In this document: piece after piece, positions 36,401-48,840 of the stretch
How the letters are laid out: each line of letters begins with the position of its first letter
How positions within the stretch are numbered: the stretch's first letter is position 1
Assembly: GCF_901709675.1 (NCBI RefSeq)
Contig: NC_051092.1
Location: 2,670,491 to 2,734,490 of the forward strand
Source of the DNA: Syngnathus acus
Taxonomy: Eukaryota > Chordata > Actinopteri > Syngnathiformes > Syngnathidae
Reading direction: 5' to 3'
Length of the DNA: 64,000 nt
Notes under the pieces: model-generated
Database searches by the model: none
What the model saw: only the letters and a program-made list of their open reading frames with translations
What the model was told of the DNA's origin: nothing
Program-made: the position numbers and the translations under genes

Positions 36401-39400
36401 TAAAATGGCGGCCTTGCTGAATTAGCTCGTGAAGCGCCTTCTCAACCAATGCCAACCACCAGGGGGCGATCGCACGCATAAGGCTTCATTATGCCGCCCA
36501 AAAAACATGCACCATACTAGCATAGTGATACTAGTTTGGCATTTGTAGCGTCACCTATCCGCTGATATTTGCGGAAAAGCATATATGAAATTATTCTCCT
36601 AAAAAGAGTCCTGAAGCTGTTTGCTTTTTTTGGTAGAAAAAAAAAAAAGGGTTACACATTATGTATTCTAAACAAGCACAACACTTGGAACGTGTGCTAG
36701 CTTAATGCTAACACACAATGAATGAATATTATGAATCATGTCTGCAAATAGAAAAAAACAGCACAGCAATACATGAGGATGACAATATAAATATTTTGTC
36801 TTTTGGCTGAAAAAGTTCCAAAAATAAGTTTAAAATAAGTTCCAAAAAACGCGTGCTAGCTTAAAGCTAACACACAATGCATGAATATAATGAATCATGT
36901 CTGCAAAAAAACAGCACAGCAATATATGAGGCAGACAATATAAATATCTTGTCTTTTGGCTAAAAAAAAAAAAAAAAAAAGTCACAAATCCTGTCGCTAT
37001 TTAACAGGAAAAACACAATTCCAATTTTGTGCGACTTTTGTTCCATATTTTACTTTTGGCAACAATGAACCAAAAAAGTACATTTAAAAAATATCACTGC
37101 TCTCCAGAGAAAAGTGCGTCACTGCAGAATTAGTGAGTTTTTAAAAAATCGTTTTAGAGGTACCAGTTGTATTGGCTTTTTATGTGTATCATTACAGATT
37201 TGTATGCTTTGGGTTGTGCTTTTTGACAAAGTTTTTCTTTTTGACGGGGAAAACGCCTCAACGCGAAGGGAGATTTGTGGTTTTTATTGCACGATGCCAT
37301 TGTGATTCACTCCACTCAGCTTCTCTGCAATGAGCAGAAGGGATTTTCCCTGGTCTTCCCCTTTACGCAGAGCAGGTGCCTCCTAGTGGTAGGATCGAGC
37401 TAGTGCAGCCAATGTGAGTGTGTCAAAGCGGCTTCCCCCATTCACTTTCTTATGGGCGCCCAGTAACAGCTTCACTGTATGCGTGCAAAAGATGTTTCCA
37501 CGTGTAGATTATTCATCTTTAAAAAAATCCTAATCATTTATTTGAAAAATATTGTCAAATATTACTTGGTGCCATCATGTTTCTTTAGTACCCAGTATTA
37601 TATAAAGCCAGTGCGTGTTCTACTGCATGTGTGCATATGTGTGTGTTAAATTCCATGACAGGCAAGGACCTCACTGTGCCTCTTCTAACTTTATTAAGAA
37701 AACAGTGGTATTATATAAGAGGCATGTAGCCAACCTCCATTCATGTACTTGAAGGCAAATGTGCATTTATATGTGAATGATGCGAGTGTGTGTGTGTGTG
37801 TGTGTGTGTTGGGGGGTGGTATGGATATCTTAATCTCTGTGAATGTGCTTCCCTCAACTGTTGTGTGTGTGTGCACGCTTTGTGTAGATGTGTGTGGGCG
37901 GAGAGCGAGAACACCGCCGTTCATGTGCTGCACACGCTCAGCGACACGTGCCGCAGCCGGGGAAGCTGGGAAGAAAAAAAAAAAAAAGAAAAAAAGCTTA
38001 TGCTGTAGCTTCCCTTTCAAGCTCCTCAGCAACACGAGCAGAGCAGGATGGAGAGGTCGTTGAGTCGTTCAGCTTCGGGATCTTCTCATTCATTTTTCTC
38101 GTTTGGTCCGCATTCCTTTGGTGATGCGATGAAATTAATTGGGAATGATGGCAAAGTGGTCACATGGCAAAAAAAGAAGCGGTTAGTCTTGACTGTGGCG
38201 TTTTTGGAAATGTGGAAGTTTTCCAGTAGTATGTTGTGACTGATCTTTATTTAAAAAAAAAAAAAAAAAATAGTATATTACTTTTCGACTTGATTATAAT
38301 TGGAGGATTTGGACAATTTGAAGTTGTAAATCACAAGTGTCAAACTCAAGGCCCGGGGGCCAGATCCGGCCCACCACATCATTTTATGTGGCCCGCAAAA
38401 GCAAAATCATGTGTGTCAACTCAATGTTTCTTGTTAAAACTCTAAATTCTCTTTAATAACAGTGAGATATTGCAACATTTTTGTTATAGTCCTACTTTCC
38501 CAAAAAAATGTTTTGCTTCCACCCTGTAACAAAAATTTGTTTCGCACCCCTGTTCTAAATTGTGACTCGATGATTTAAAATAGTTGTCTATTTTATTAGA
38601 TTGGTTGTTGCTTAATCCAGTTGTAATCACCTTCTCATGTTTGACGAACTCGATCCACGTTCCACGAGTACACCATCTTCCCTTTTGACATCGTTTACGA
38701 GCCAAACATTCATCATCTTTTGGCTCCACCAGTTCATGTATGTAATCGGAATTCCGTCGTGCCTGACTCGGGAAGATTCTGACGATTGTGCAATCGTTTG
38801 ACGTAGAGCTTGTTCTCACGAAGACTTAGTAGGAGTTTGAACGTCATGCGTAACTGGTATGGCACTCGTGTCGTCAAATTCCTGGAGCAATTAAAACATT
38901 TTGAAACCAGTTTTTTGGACAATTGAATTCAGAAATAGTCACTCCTAGTGTTGTAATGGAGAAATTATATATATCTTTTGTCCACTATTCAAAAATGTTG
39001 GTCAATGCAGGATCTGTCTTTGGTTACCATGACGACCGGGCATTGCGATGAAGCCAGGGTCACTCTGTGGTGAGTTGGTAACTTTTCCCACCCATTTCGT
39101 GACAGGATAAAGCCATCGCTGGCTAATTGAACCTTTCTTAATTTGAATTTCACATTCCCGCTAGTCGTAAACAACCACTTGTCCATCTGTACGTGTTCTT
39201 ATTTGAGCACCTTTGCGTCCAAAACGAGAAAGTACGTGTTGATGGTACACTTTGCATCTTTGCATGGCGGAGGATTGGGAAATTTCCTCAAGAATCACCT
39301 CAATTAGTTGGAGAAAAAAAATTTTTTTTTTTTTTTAAACAATGGTGCCCCCTTTTCTTTCCTCCTTTTTTTTTTTTTATAAAAGCTATTTTTTGCTCCC

Positions 39401-39551
39401 CGTCCAAATATAGATGCTGGATCAGTCTTGGTTGGCTCTGAAGTACAAGTCCTCAAGCCTCCCTCCTCCCCCATCAAGTTTTATTTTTGTCGACTTTTAT
39501 ATTACCCATGTGACTTTCTCCCTTGCTATTTAAAGAAATATACACGTCTGC

Positions 39552-39591
<40 letters not shown>

Positions 39592-39792
39592 CCACCTTGT
39601 GCTGCATCCCTCCCTTCTCCTTTGCTCAGTGTAACGTAGGAGGCCTCTGCTCGTTGATAGGCGAGTTTGGGGTGCGACAGATTACATAACAAGAGCAGGG
39701 CATACGAGGACCGCAGTCTCTCCTCACTGAGAATCTTAATTGAAGATTTGCTGGACGCTTATTTTTGCTACTGTGCCTTTAAGACAGTGATG

Positions 39793-39831
<39 letters not shown>

Positions 39832-41670
39832 ATTTATTCTTCCCCGTCGATTTATAAAAAAAAAAAAAAAAAGTCTATATGGCATCTGTCGGCTTTTCAT
39901 TTAGTGGGCCTGCAAAATATCTCATATGATGAATGAGGGTTCACTTCATTAGGGGAAAAAAGGCTCTAGGATTGCCTCACAAAGTAAAAAATGTATCTGT
40001 AGCTTTATTAGAATTTCTCCCGTTCCCAATCAAGTGTGTGTGTACGTGCGGTGTTTCCCAGCATGCAGCTTGGATGCTGCAGCCCCGGTTGTCGTGGCGA
40101 TGATGCTGACGGTGACGCTGGTGATCTTGTTTGGTATTCAGGTGCATGCGGCAGGCAAGCATGCAAGGCGGGAGGCGATGGATGGATGGATTGGGGGGGA
40201 TGGAGGGAGGGAGGGGGGATGAAGGTAGAGGGCGGGCGGGGGTTTAGCTCCCAGACGAGGCAGTCGCTGCTATTTTTACTCCTCCTGCTGCTTTTTTTAG
40301 AGCCGCGCCGTAGCGAGCAGGCAGCGGCCGCTCCTCAGCCCAGGGAGGGAGGATGGAGGAGGGGGGGGGACAAAAGGCTGGGGGATGTCAATACCTCTGG
40401 ACGTGACGCTTAGCGCTGAGGCGGCGTCGGCGGTGCAAAAGCGCCCCCGTCAGGCTTCTCGCGACGCTCGGGAACACAACCGATGCCAACGGGAGAACTG
40501 GGCTGCAAAATCCAATGAGATGTTAATTCAATATAGATGTTGTTGTTATGGACTGTTTCTAATAATTTGATCAGCGCAAGGCTCCGCTATTCGACGAGGT
40601 ATAAATGATGAAGCACTGCTGCGAAGAGTGAAAATTTGCCCCCCCCACCACCCCCCAAAAAAAGAATTGACTTTGCTGTATCATATTTGATCTCATAAGA
40701 TTGTGCAGGTGCATCTAATGTCACGTCGATAAGAATAAATGGGAATGCTTTCATGCATCTCTTTTCAATTAAAACAATGAGAAATGTCTGCACAATGAAT
40801 AAAGGAGCTTGGTGCCCCCCCCTCCCTCCCGCTTTCCATTGTATCAGAGCCCACTTCCACACGCGCACACACACACTAAAGGCGATACACGCGCACGCAC
40901 ACATGCAACTGTTATTGAGAGAATGGTGCTATTATATAATAGGTGGGAGGAGTGTTGTCATTCATAAGTACAACACGAGGAGATGGAGATGTGCGTGAAA
41001 GAAGAGGAGGAGGAGGCAGGGGCATGATGTATTTCTCAGAGGGAGGGGTGAGGGCTTGCTAAAGGAGCACACTCAACGAAAGCTTATTATTTGTGTGTGT
41101 GTATATGCAAAATACATTTTTATGTTCATGTAAATTGATATTGAAGTAACACTGGAAGTTGCTAGGCTGTCATTTAGGCATTCAAATTAAACTATCACCC
41201 TTTGTGGACTTTGGAGGTGATGTACCATATATGCAAATATGTAGCTTAGGTAATTCTGCTGTTCCTGCGTGACTTTAAGCCGCTTAATGATACCCTGGTT
41301 GGAATTAACAATGAAAACAGCAAGGGCCCCAACATAGAACCTTGTGGAACGCCGCGGGACTCGAAGCGATCAAGGTTAATACAAAAAAGTCTTGCTAGCC
41401 AAATAGGACCTGGGGCGTTGCCAGAAATGTGTCACTTGGATATGCTCAATTGTTATTTATGGAGGTTTAAACTGCTCACCAAGTGTTGCATTACTTGTCT
41501 CTCAGCAGCTTATTACTCAACCGGTCAATTTGAAAGTCACCAAAAGTGACATCAGTCAATTAGCCCCACCCAGCCGCTGATCACCTGGAATGTTTGACAT
41601 GCACTCGTTGCACGACACGCTTGAATGCAGATGCAATTTGGTGGCGTCCCGCAGGAGTCTGGTCCATATA

Positions 41671-41701
<31 letters not shown>

Positions 41702-44700
41702 CTAAATATAAATGATTTGCAAATGTCTATATGTAATATCCACTCCTTTGAAATATTTACAATTTGCACTTACTGGATCTAACATTTAAAGTTTTTGTTA
41801 AATTCAGTATTATTCCTAACATATCTCACAATATTCAAAATTGTTCAATGATAATTAGTGATTGGGTTGTAAGTTATAGTTTTGCTATTTTTGTATTGGG
41901 GGCATGTCGTGCTGTCACTATCGAATATTTTAAAAATCGATCATTCCGCCAATTAATTGATTTGTGTTGCTTGTCAAATCTGTGGAAGGAAAGTGATCAT
42001 TTTATTCCTCCTCCCCCTGTGGCGTCCATTGGTATGATCCGCTCCCATTGAGGCTTTTGTGTCGGCGTGTTTCATTCTTAACATCGAGGAGGAAGATGGG
42101 GGGGTGCTGAAGAAAGAGTCCGATTTTAAAAAAATAAATAAATTCTGCTTGCCTTTTTCACTTTTTGACTTTGTGCTACTCTTGCTCGCCTTCCTCTCCT
42201 GCCTTCCTCCCTTCCTCCCTCCCTCCTTCCTTCCTTGCTTGCCTCCATTTCTCCTTCACACGCTCCTTCTCCTGCTTCGCTCCACTTCTATTTTTAGACG
42301 CCCCCAGGATCCCTCCACATCCCGCCAGCCCCTCATCTTCTTCCTCCTCCTCTTCCTCCTTCGTTTGTCATCGCTCCCTCCCTCTCGTCTCCTCGCCCGT
42401 TGCTCGAGAATGTCCTCTGTGCCTCCATTAATCTTTCATCAACTGATCATAGATGCGTCGAGCACACCATCGTGGCCATCGGCTTTATTTCCCAGTGTTT
42501 GTTTCGAATAATCATCAAATTCATCAACTTGACAGACACACTCGGCGTCCGCTCGCTTTTAAGCAATGTACGACAGCGAAACCAGAGAAAACCCAAGTTG
42601 AGGGGCGGAGCTACGAGGTGGCCAAAGAACAAATTCACAATTGATCTTTTAGAATCCGTCTTTAGTCAAGAATGCCTTACTGTTGCAATTTTTATCGGTA
42701 TAAGAGTGACTTTACCTTTTTGTGGCCAAATTTGTGGGATAGCGCTACTGTATTTTTTCTTATCCTGTAGACCACAGGTGTCAAACTCAAGGTCCGGGGG
42801 CCAGATACGGCCCGCCACATCATTTTATGTGGCCCGCGAAGACAAATTGTGCATCAAATTCGTGTGTCATGACTAGAATTGCAAATTGTCTTCACTTTTA
42901 ATAATCTTTTTTTTTTTTTTTTATATTTGACCAGTTTTTACTCGTCTGATTTGAAAACGAGTTATTTGTCAGTTTGTTTTGTGGCTTTCATGGTGTATAA
43001 TATGAGGTGCTCATACATTTATTTGGGTTGACAATCATAATGGCCCTCTGAAAGAAGCTAGGACTACAATGCGGCCCGCCAAAAAAAATGAGTTTGACAC
43101 CCCGTATGATGGATGACAGAAACCTTTGCCCGGGTTTCGTTGACTCAACAGTTCTCCTCGGCCTCTAGGCAATTGTATTGTAGGCGATGATCCTGCTAAG
43201 CTGCGATGACAACGTGCGTCTTATCGACAAGCATTGTTGTCACAGGGAATCTCAATCACTTTGGAGCTTAGCTGGTGTACCCTCGCCTTGACAAGTGGTC
43301 CAACTTGAAGTCGAGGTGTGGCCATGCATGAGCTTCACGCTTTTGTTTGGGATGCAGTCAAGCGGCATGGGCGGCCATGTTGCTGATATCACGACAACCT
43401 GCAGAGTTCAGCTACTAAAAAAATTGTTTGTGATGTCTATTAATCAATCTACTACTAAAACCGCTGACAGCCTATCTTTGTTTTTTAGTCGTGACGGGAG
43501 CCACTGATGGAATCGGAAAATCCTATGCGGAGGAGGTGAGTCTCTTGAGTTTGTTTTCCCCTTTTCACAAAAAAATCTGAGAACAAATATTTCATTTTTC
43601 ATCTTTATACTGTAGTTATTAAAAATGGATTTAGTTGACACACTTCTGGGTGATAAAAAAAAAAAAGGCAACATTATGTTTTTGGAATTATTTGTGAGCC
43701 TGTAAACTGACGTGTTCTCCTCCCAGCTTGCTCGTCGAGGGTTTGCCATGGTGTTGATCAGCCGCTCCCAACACAAACTGGATGACGTGGCCAGGTCACT
43801 TGGTAAGTGCGCGACTTTGACCAACAACATCGTATCTGATCCAACTGTCATTAATTTGTTTTGTGGTGTTTCTTCAATTATTCTTCTCTACTTCCATCAA
43901 ACTGCTTTTTAACGAGTGCTTGGACATGCAGTCTGTTGGTATGCAGCGCCCTCTGCTGTTTAACTATGACACTGCAGTATGCTTTTCATAAGGATCCTAA
44001 TGCCCAGGATTCAATTTGTGTTTTGACTTTTAAATAATTGCTTTTCGCATATTAAATGGTTGAAATAGATACAGAAAAATAAGATGTTTCCTTGTTTTGT
44101 GCCACAGAGGACCGGTTTGGAGTGGAGACAAAGACCATCGCGGCGGACTTTGGCAAAACCAACATTTACCCGACCATCGAGGCGGGACTGTCAGGCCTGG
44201 AGATCGGTGTTCTTGGTAAACAACTTTGATATTTACTCTCATTCCTTTTAGGAGACAATGTTTGTTTTAATTTTAGACCAGTTGTTGGCTTTGTCGTGAC
44301 TCTACTGAAGGCTCATTGTACGTTTGTTTCGTCGTCCCACCACACACACACACAAGTCTTGGGTAGACTGAGTCACTCTATTAAGCAAAAAAAAAAAAAA
44401 AAAAAAAAAACAGGAACACTGAAACAAAATGTAGAGTGTAGCTTCAGGTCATGTACACAAATACAATACATCTTGTGCAATATGACTTGTTACATTGCTG
44501 TATATGACTCACTTAAAAAAATGCGGCAGAGTCAATTTCGCATGTACTTTGTGTGAAAAGAACATTTAAAGAACTCTTTGTCCTTGTTTTAAATCCAGTT
44601 GCACTACTGGTTATAAGGCGTGGCGGACTGAACAGTTTCTCTCCTTTGCTTCTACTGCCCCCTTCTGGATGCTTTTAGTATGACATTCACTTGTGGAGCT

Positions 44701-46892
44701 TTGTGGAACAAATTGAAATGTATTCCATGTGTGTGTTTAACAGTCAATAATGTTGGTGTGTCCTATCGATACCCTGAATACTACCTCCGTATTCCGGACC
44801 TCGACAATGTGAGTATGACCTTTTCTTATTTTTGTTGTTGTCGCTGCATTGATTTTAATATCGTGCCCAACGTGTGTTTCAGTTCATCACCAACATGATC
44901 AACGTCAACATGACTTCAGTGTGCCAGGTACTCTTGATCCATTTGAGGCAACAGCCTCCATGTAAATGCCATTGTGTTGCTCTTCTGTTGCTGCTGCTCC
45001 TCCTTCTTCTTCTTTGGTGGTACCTGCAGTGTCTCTCGTTCCCAGAGCAACGGTGGACTACACCAACGCCGTCTGCAACCGCCACCCACCCACCCACGCA
45101 TCTCTCCCTTCTTTCCCACACACTTGCTTCTTCCCCCAATTCTTTAACCCTGTCAGGTTGTTTATATTTATTTGACATGCTAACTTGTGTCTGTCGTTCA
45201 CCAGATGACCCGCCTGGTGCTGCCCGGAATGGCTAACAGGTGAGATTCCTCTTTTATTTTCCTCCCATTTACTATTTATTTTTTTAGCAATGCTCGTTAA
45301 TGTCAGATTGTCCTAAGGAGCTTAAGGTATCAGTGAGTCTTTCCCCGCCATGGCAGCTTCCTCTCCTTCCCTTTGTTCACAAATGCTGACAAGCTTTCAA
45401 TTCACACAAAGTGCCCTCCCCGCCCCGATTGGCCTGGCGCACGGTCACGTGACTGGCGTCGGCCAATGGCGTTGCAGGCACATTTTGCAGCCGTGTGAGG
45501 CCCGAGCATGTCTCTTTCGCTCTCTCGAGCTCTCTCTCTTTCCTCTAGCTCTCTTTAGACTACATCACTGCAGCAACAGACTGCCATGGCAACGTACACT
45601 GCCAGTGTGTGTGTGTTTGAGAAGGCAGACGAAGGGTTCCCTGGGAAATTGTTGATGCGATTTGATCCAAAAATAGATGCATAGAATAGGTTCAAACACT
45701 TGCGTTGTTGTTTTTTTTCTTTCAATTTTATTTGATTGTTTTTATATTAGTGTACTTAGCAGGGGTTAGCTGAATGTGAGATGTTTAAAGTTTGTTAGTG
45801 TGGACTTTATCTTCTGTCTCGTTTTCTCAAAGTGCACACTGCTGCTTGCACAAACCGTTCTTCATCGAAACACCATTTTAATTTGTTTGCTTCTCAGTGT
45901 AAATCCTCTATTTGGTGTTTCAGATCCAAAGGTGTCATCCTCAACATCTCCTCGGCCAGTGGCATGTACCCCGTCCCTCTGCTCACCATCTACTCGTCCA
46001 CAAAGGTTTGCGCGCTGTCCTCATGCCACTCATTTGAAGCGAAAGTTATGAAGAATTTCCCATCAAAATCAGTTTTTTCACCTCCCCCCCCACTCTAGGC
46101 TTTTGTGGACTTCTTTTCCCGTGGCCTCCAGGAAGAGTACAGGCGTCAGGGCATCATCATCCAGGTGAGGTTTTGAGAGCAAGGTATTAAAATGAAATAA
46201 TATCGAACAAAAAAGTCATCTGAATCAATCCAGTGTGAATACGTATTCATAATTAAAATACTTTTTTTCGATTTGACTTATCGAGGAATATTCTGTCAAA
46301 CTTTCTGTGTGGACCTTCTGATTTTATTGCACCCGTACTTAGCGTTCTTGTGACACCTGGCGGTCAAAGACAGTACTTCACTTTGACCTCTGCAAGCCCC
46401 ATCTGAACACATCTCAAGCAGTTTTAGCACGACGCATTGAGCCACGTCGGTGGACAATTTATTTTTAAAAGGGAATCTTTCATTTGCTGACTTCCCCGTG
46501 TTCCTGTCCGCCCGCAGAGCGTGTTGCCTTTCTTCGTGGCTACCAAGATGACCCGCATCAGAAAGCCCACCCTGGACAAGCCCACCCCGGAGCGTTACGT
46601 GGCCGCCGAGCTCAACACCGTGGGCCTGCAGAGTCAGACCAACGGATACTTTCCACACGCCGTCATGGTAAGACACCTGTGCGACAACAATCAGAAAATA
46701 TTCATCTCAAATACAAACTTAACTGTTATTTCCATTGTTCTTCTCAATCAGGGCTGGGTGACCACCAAGATAGTTCCCATCGGCATCGTCATCTTCTTGG
46801 GAGCACGCATGAACCGCCTCCAGCGTACGGGATACCTGCACAGGAGGAAATTGCGCGAGCAGAAGAACGGAACCGGCTTGAAGACAGACTGA
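33432..46892 (+). CDS. hsd17b12: HSD17B12, very-long-chain 3-ketoacyl-CoA reductase (11 exons)
   Basis: ER-membrane short-chain dehydrogenase that performs the second step of fatty-acid elongation and can reduce estrone. Exons: 33432-33609, 43489-43535, 43727-43802, 44108-44215, 44744-44808, 44883-44927, 45205-45239, 45924-46005, 46099-46164, 46518-46667, 46752-46892. The joined frame is 993 nt (330 residues; human is 312). An N-terminal hydrophobic segment spans residues 18-38. The NADPH motif TGATDGIG is at 62-69 and NNVG at 138-141. The catalytic Ser is S195, with YSSTK giving Tyr208 and Lys212. [22 protein letters not shown] is the family signature near the C-terminus. The C-terminus ends NGTGLKTD and lacks the Lys-rich KKTKKN-type end of the human protein. 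Intron 1 is about 9.9 kb and holds most of the gene's length. Poly(A) signal AATAAA lies at 47732. Paralogue a or b is not resolved. Confidence 0.96.
35336..35460. other. Isolated GC-rich block in hsd17b12 intron 1
   Basis: About 125 bp with many CpGs (for example CGGGCTGGTCGG and ACGCGAGTCGGG) inside AT-rich intron. A frame reading [20 protein letters not shown] stays open but matches no protein I know. It has no clear splice borders. Confidence 0.4.
36232..36239. promoter_or_regulatory. Palindromic CRE (TGACGTCA)
   Basis: Perfect CREB/ATF palindrome in hsd17b12 intron 1. Confidence 0.4.
36689..36975. repeat. Tandem duplication, 159-bp unit
   Basis: Two direct copies, starting near 36689 and 36849, share GTGCTAGCTTAA, GCTAACACACAATG, ATGAATCATGTCTGCAAA and ATATTTTGTCTTTTGGCT with small differences. 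The second copy ends in a poly-A run. Confidence 0.85.
37786..37809. repeat. (GT)n microsatellite
   Basis: Twelve uninterrupted GT units in hsd17b12 intron 1. Confidence 0.9.
38334..38552. mobile_element. hAT-like non-autonomous element, short copy
   Basis: It begins CAAGTGTCAAACTCAAGGCC and includes CATTTTATGTGGCCCGCAAA, shared with the element at 42775. The far end, TTCGCACCCCTG, is a degraded inverted version of the start. No open frame remains. Confidence 0.65.
39555..39589. repeat. (GT)n microsatellite
   Basis: About 17 TG units in hsd17b12 intron 1. Confidence 0.95.
39796..39826. repeat. (TA)n microsatellite
   Basis: About 15 TA units in hsd17b12 intron 1. Confidence 0.95.
40245..40490. 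promoter_or_regulatory. CpG-rich block in hsd17b12 intron 1
   Basis: A local CpG-dense region (AGCCGCGCCGTAGCGAGCAG, GGCGGCGTCGGCGG) is preceded by a near-consensus MEF2 site CTATTTTTAC at about 40269. It looks like a small CpG island and could be an alternative promoter or enhancer. Function is not shown by sequence. Confidence 0.4.
41296..41400. mobile_element. Possible LINE fragment
   Basis: One frame reads [17 protein letters not shown], a pattern I associate with reverse-transcriptase-bearing LINE relics in fish. The match is short, recalled rather than searched, and has no flanking element structure. Confidence 0.25.
42288..42297. promoter_or_regulatory. MEF2 consensus site (CTATTTTTAG)
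   Basis: Perfect MEF2 motif in hsd17b12 intron 1, next to a long pyrimidine-rich tract (42180-42400). Confidence 0.4.
42775..43104. mobile_element. hAT-like non-autonomous element, full-length copy
   Basis: The 330-bp element has inverted ends: CAGGTGTCAAACTCA at the start and TGAGTTTGACACCCCG at the end. GGCCCGCCACATC lies inside the left end and GCGGCCCGCC inside the right. It lies about 385 bp before exon 2 of hsd17b12. No clear 8-bp target duplication was seen. Placement in hAT is from the well-known GTGTCAAACTC terminus of fish elements, not from a transposase. Confidence 0.7.
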
Positions 46893-47143
46893 GACCAACA
46901 ATGTGACCCCAACGCAGTGTTTAACAAGTGTGTGTGTGTAAGTGCTCCCTTCTGGGGGTCCTGTCAGAGAACTCGGGTGTGTGAGTCTGTGTGTTACTGA
47001 AGAACCTCTACAAAAAAGACCTGCCATGTTACTTGAGAGTAGATGCAACTGCCTTAAAATAGGGAAGAAAACAATAATTAAACTGTGGTTTGTTAAACCC
47101 TGCTGTTGTAAGCAGTGAAAAATGGTGGTGGGCTTTTTTTTAC

Positions 47144-47235
<92 letters not shown>

Positions 47236-47760
47236 TGTAAAATTATTTATTTTATTACTATAAGACCTCACACATACACAACCTGTTGCTTTAAGAGTGA
47301 GTTTCCAAGTCGCGTTTAATTGTCCGTTAAGTGTTGACATTATTTATTATGATGGCTTGTGCTGGAATGCTGTTGCAAACCAAGGTATCACTGTATTTGT
47401 TTTGTTTTGTTTGTTTGACAAGCTACACAGAAGTGCCTTTCAATGGTCGTTGATATTTGAATTACAAGGGAACAAGACATTTTTCTCTTTTTTTTTTTTT
47501 TTTTTTTACACACACATACCATTTTGGTGTGCCTCAATAATGGACCAAAATATTCACAGATGAAACCGTAACTTCACATATTTTTCAGCAGGGATAGTCT
47601 GAGTTAGGTGTATGCAATGTTCTTATGAGTGCCTCTGGGTTGATAGCAATCTTTTTATAATGCTTAAAAATTTCCACTCTATAATATGCAGTGTTTACTT
47701 CCGATTGTAGTTTTTTTTGCTACCGTTTGTTAATAAAAGTACACGTTTGACAGTTGGGGT
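46893..47760 (+). other. hsd17b12: hsd17b12 3' UTR with poly(A) signals
   Basis: About 0.85 kb from the stop to AATAAA at 47732-47737. An earlier ATTAAA near 47076 could give a short 3' UTR. The (TA)n tract at 47146-47232 lies between the two signals, so only the long form would include it. Confidence 0.6.
47146..47232. repeat. (TA)n microsatellite, about 43 units
   Basis: An uninterrupted run of 87 bp in the predicted long 3' UTR of hsd17b12. Confidence 0.97.
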
Positions 47761-47929
47761 GTTTTTCATTCACATTTCCCGAACGTTTCCTGTATGTTGG
47801 TTAAAAAAAGATACTGTTTAAATATAAGAACACAATTCCGTAAAAAAGAGACCAGGTGCTAAAATAAATTACAGAAGCGAAGAGGAACCATATATTAAAT
47901 CTTTGTTCCGGGTAGTATTTATTTTGATG

Positions 47930-48018
47930 TAACACAGCAGCAATGGCCGCCCTGTCGAGCGTGTCGTAGCTGAAAGTACTTACTTTCCTTTACATGGATG
48001 TTTTATTATCCCTCTAGG
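47930..48018 (+). other. alkbh3: alkbh3 5' non-coding exon (predicted)
   Basis: A GC-richer segment with AATGGCCGCC ends at the donor TCTAG|GTAAGT (48018/48019). It is followed by an 0.8-kb intron to the coding exon whose acceptor is TGCACAG at 48831-48837. The ATGs inside it do not lead into the alkbh3 frame. Start is inferred. Confidence 0.5.
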
Positions 48019-48316
48019 TAAGTAATTACACTATTTCCATTAGTTGTACTTTTATCATGTTAATGTAATACTATTCTCGTGATTCTAGCTCAAGTTACAC
48101 GAACGAAATAGCATCGTAACTTAATCTGCCGTGTTCCCTATTGAAAATGTACAATTAAGTGAATAACAGGACCTTACCGTAGTTTCGAATTTGATTCCAT
48201 AAATATAGAATAGACTAGAATGACAGATTTTTGTGTTGTCGTGCGTTTATGGCTTTGGTTTTAAACAAGTGCTACGTGCAAGCCAAAGAGAGAACTGGTT
48301 AACTTGCATTAAAATA

Positions 48317-48653
48317 CAGTAATCCCTCGTCTCTCGCGGATAATTGGTTAAAAAAAAAAAAACACCCGCGATAAGTGAAATCCGCGAAGTATGGTCACCA
48401 ACAAGCAGTACTGGGCAGGCTAACGAGTTAGCGGAAAGATGCTAATTCGCGATCGTGCTAACACGCGAAAACGGACTTTTAAAGGAATGTAAACGAACAT
48501 TTGGAGCAATACTACATTGTCCCAGGTTAGACACATTTCCTCAATTTAGAAGTTTTATTTTGACTTTAAAATGTTTTTTAAATTTTTGGGGAAAAAAATC
48601 CGCGATGTAGTGAAGCCGCGATAAACGAAACGCGAAGTAGCGAGGGATCACTG
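48317..48653 (+). mobile_element. TA-flanked MITE, copy A
   Basis: The element starts CAGTAATCCCTCG and ends CGAGGGATCACTG, with TA on both sides, as for Tc1/mariner-type insertion. Inside are GCGATAAGTGAAATCCGCGA and ATGTAGTGAAGCCGCGATAA. It sits in alkbh3 intron 1 and encodes nothing. A near-identical copy lies inverted at 54350-54682. Confidence 0.8.
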
Positions 48654-48712
48654 TAATACGAACGTTTAACTTGTGCATTTTAATAATACGAACGTTTAAC
48701 TTGTGTATTATA
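48654..48712. repeat. Short direct repeat beside the MITE
   Basis: Two copies of TAATACGAACGTTTAACTTG, starting at 48654 and about 48682, abut the right end of the MITE. Confidence 0.8.
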
Positions 48713-48840
48713 TAAACTTGTGGCGCACTGTGAAGTATTTATTGATATGGTTTATTTTTTTGTCTATAAATAAATTGGATGGTTATAGAAACCAAAAGTT
48801 CGAATTTGAATAATGACCTTAACTCTTCCCTGCACAGTTT

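Larger units (their letters stand above)
33610..43488 (+). other. hsd17b12: hsd17b12 intron 1
   Basis: A 9.9-kb intron with GT at 33610 and AG at 43487-43488. It contains a GC-rich block (35336-35460), a CRE (36232), a 159-bp tandem duplication (36689-36975), two hAT-like short elements, several microsatellites, a CpG-rich block (40245-40490) and a MEF2 site (42288). No convincing alternative coding exon was found, though the GC-rich blocks could be enhancers or alternative first exons. Confidence 0.85.

Noticed and set aside
42059-42511. 150-codon frame in hsd17b12 intron 1
   Set aside because: Much of it is a pyrimidine-rich tract read as Leu/Pro/Ser. It has no conserved domain and no splice support.
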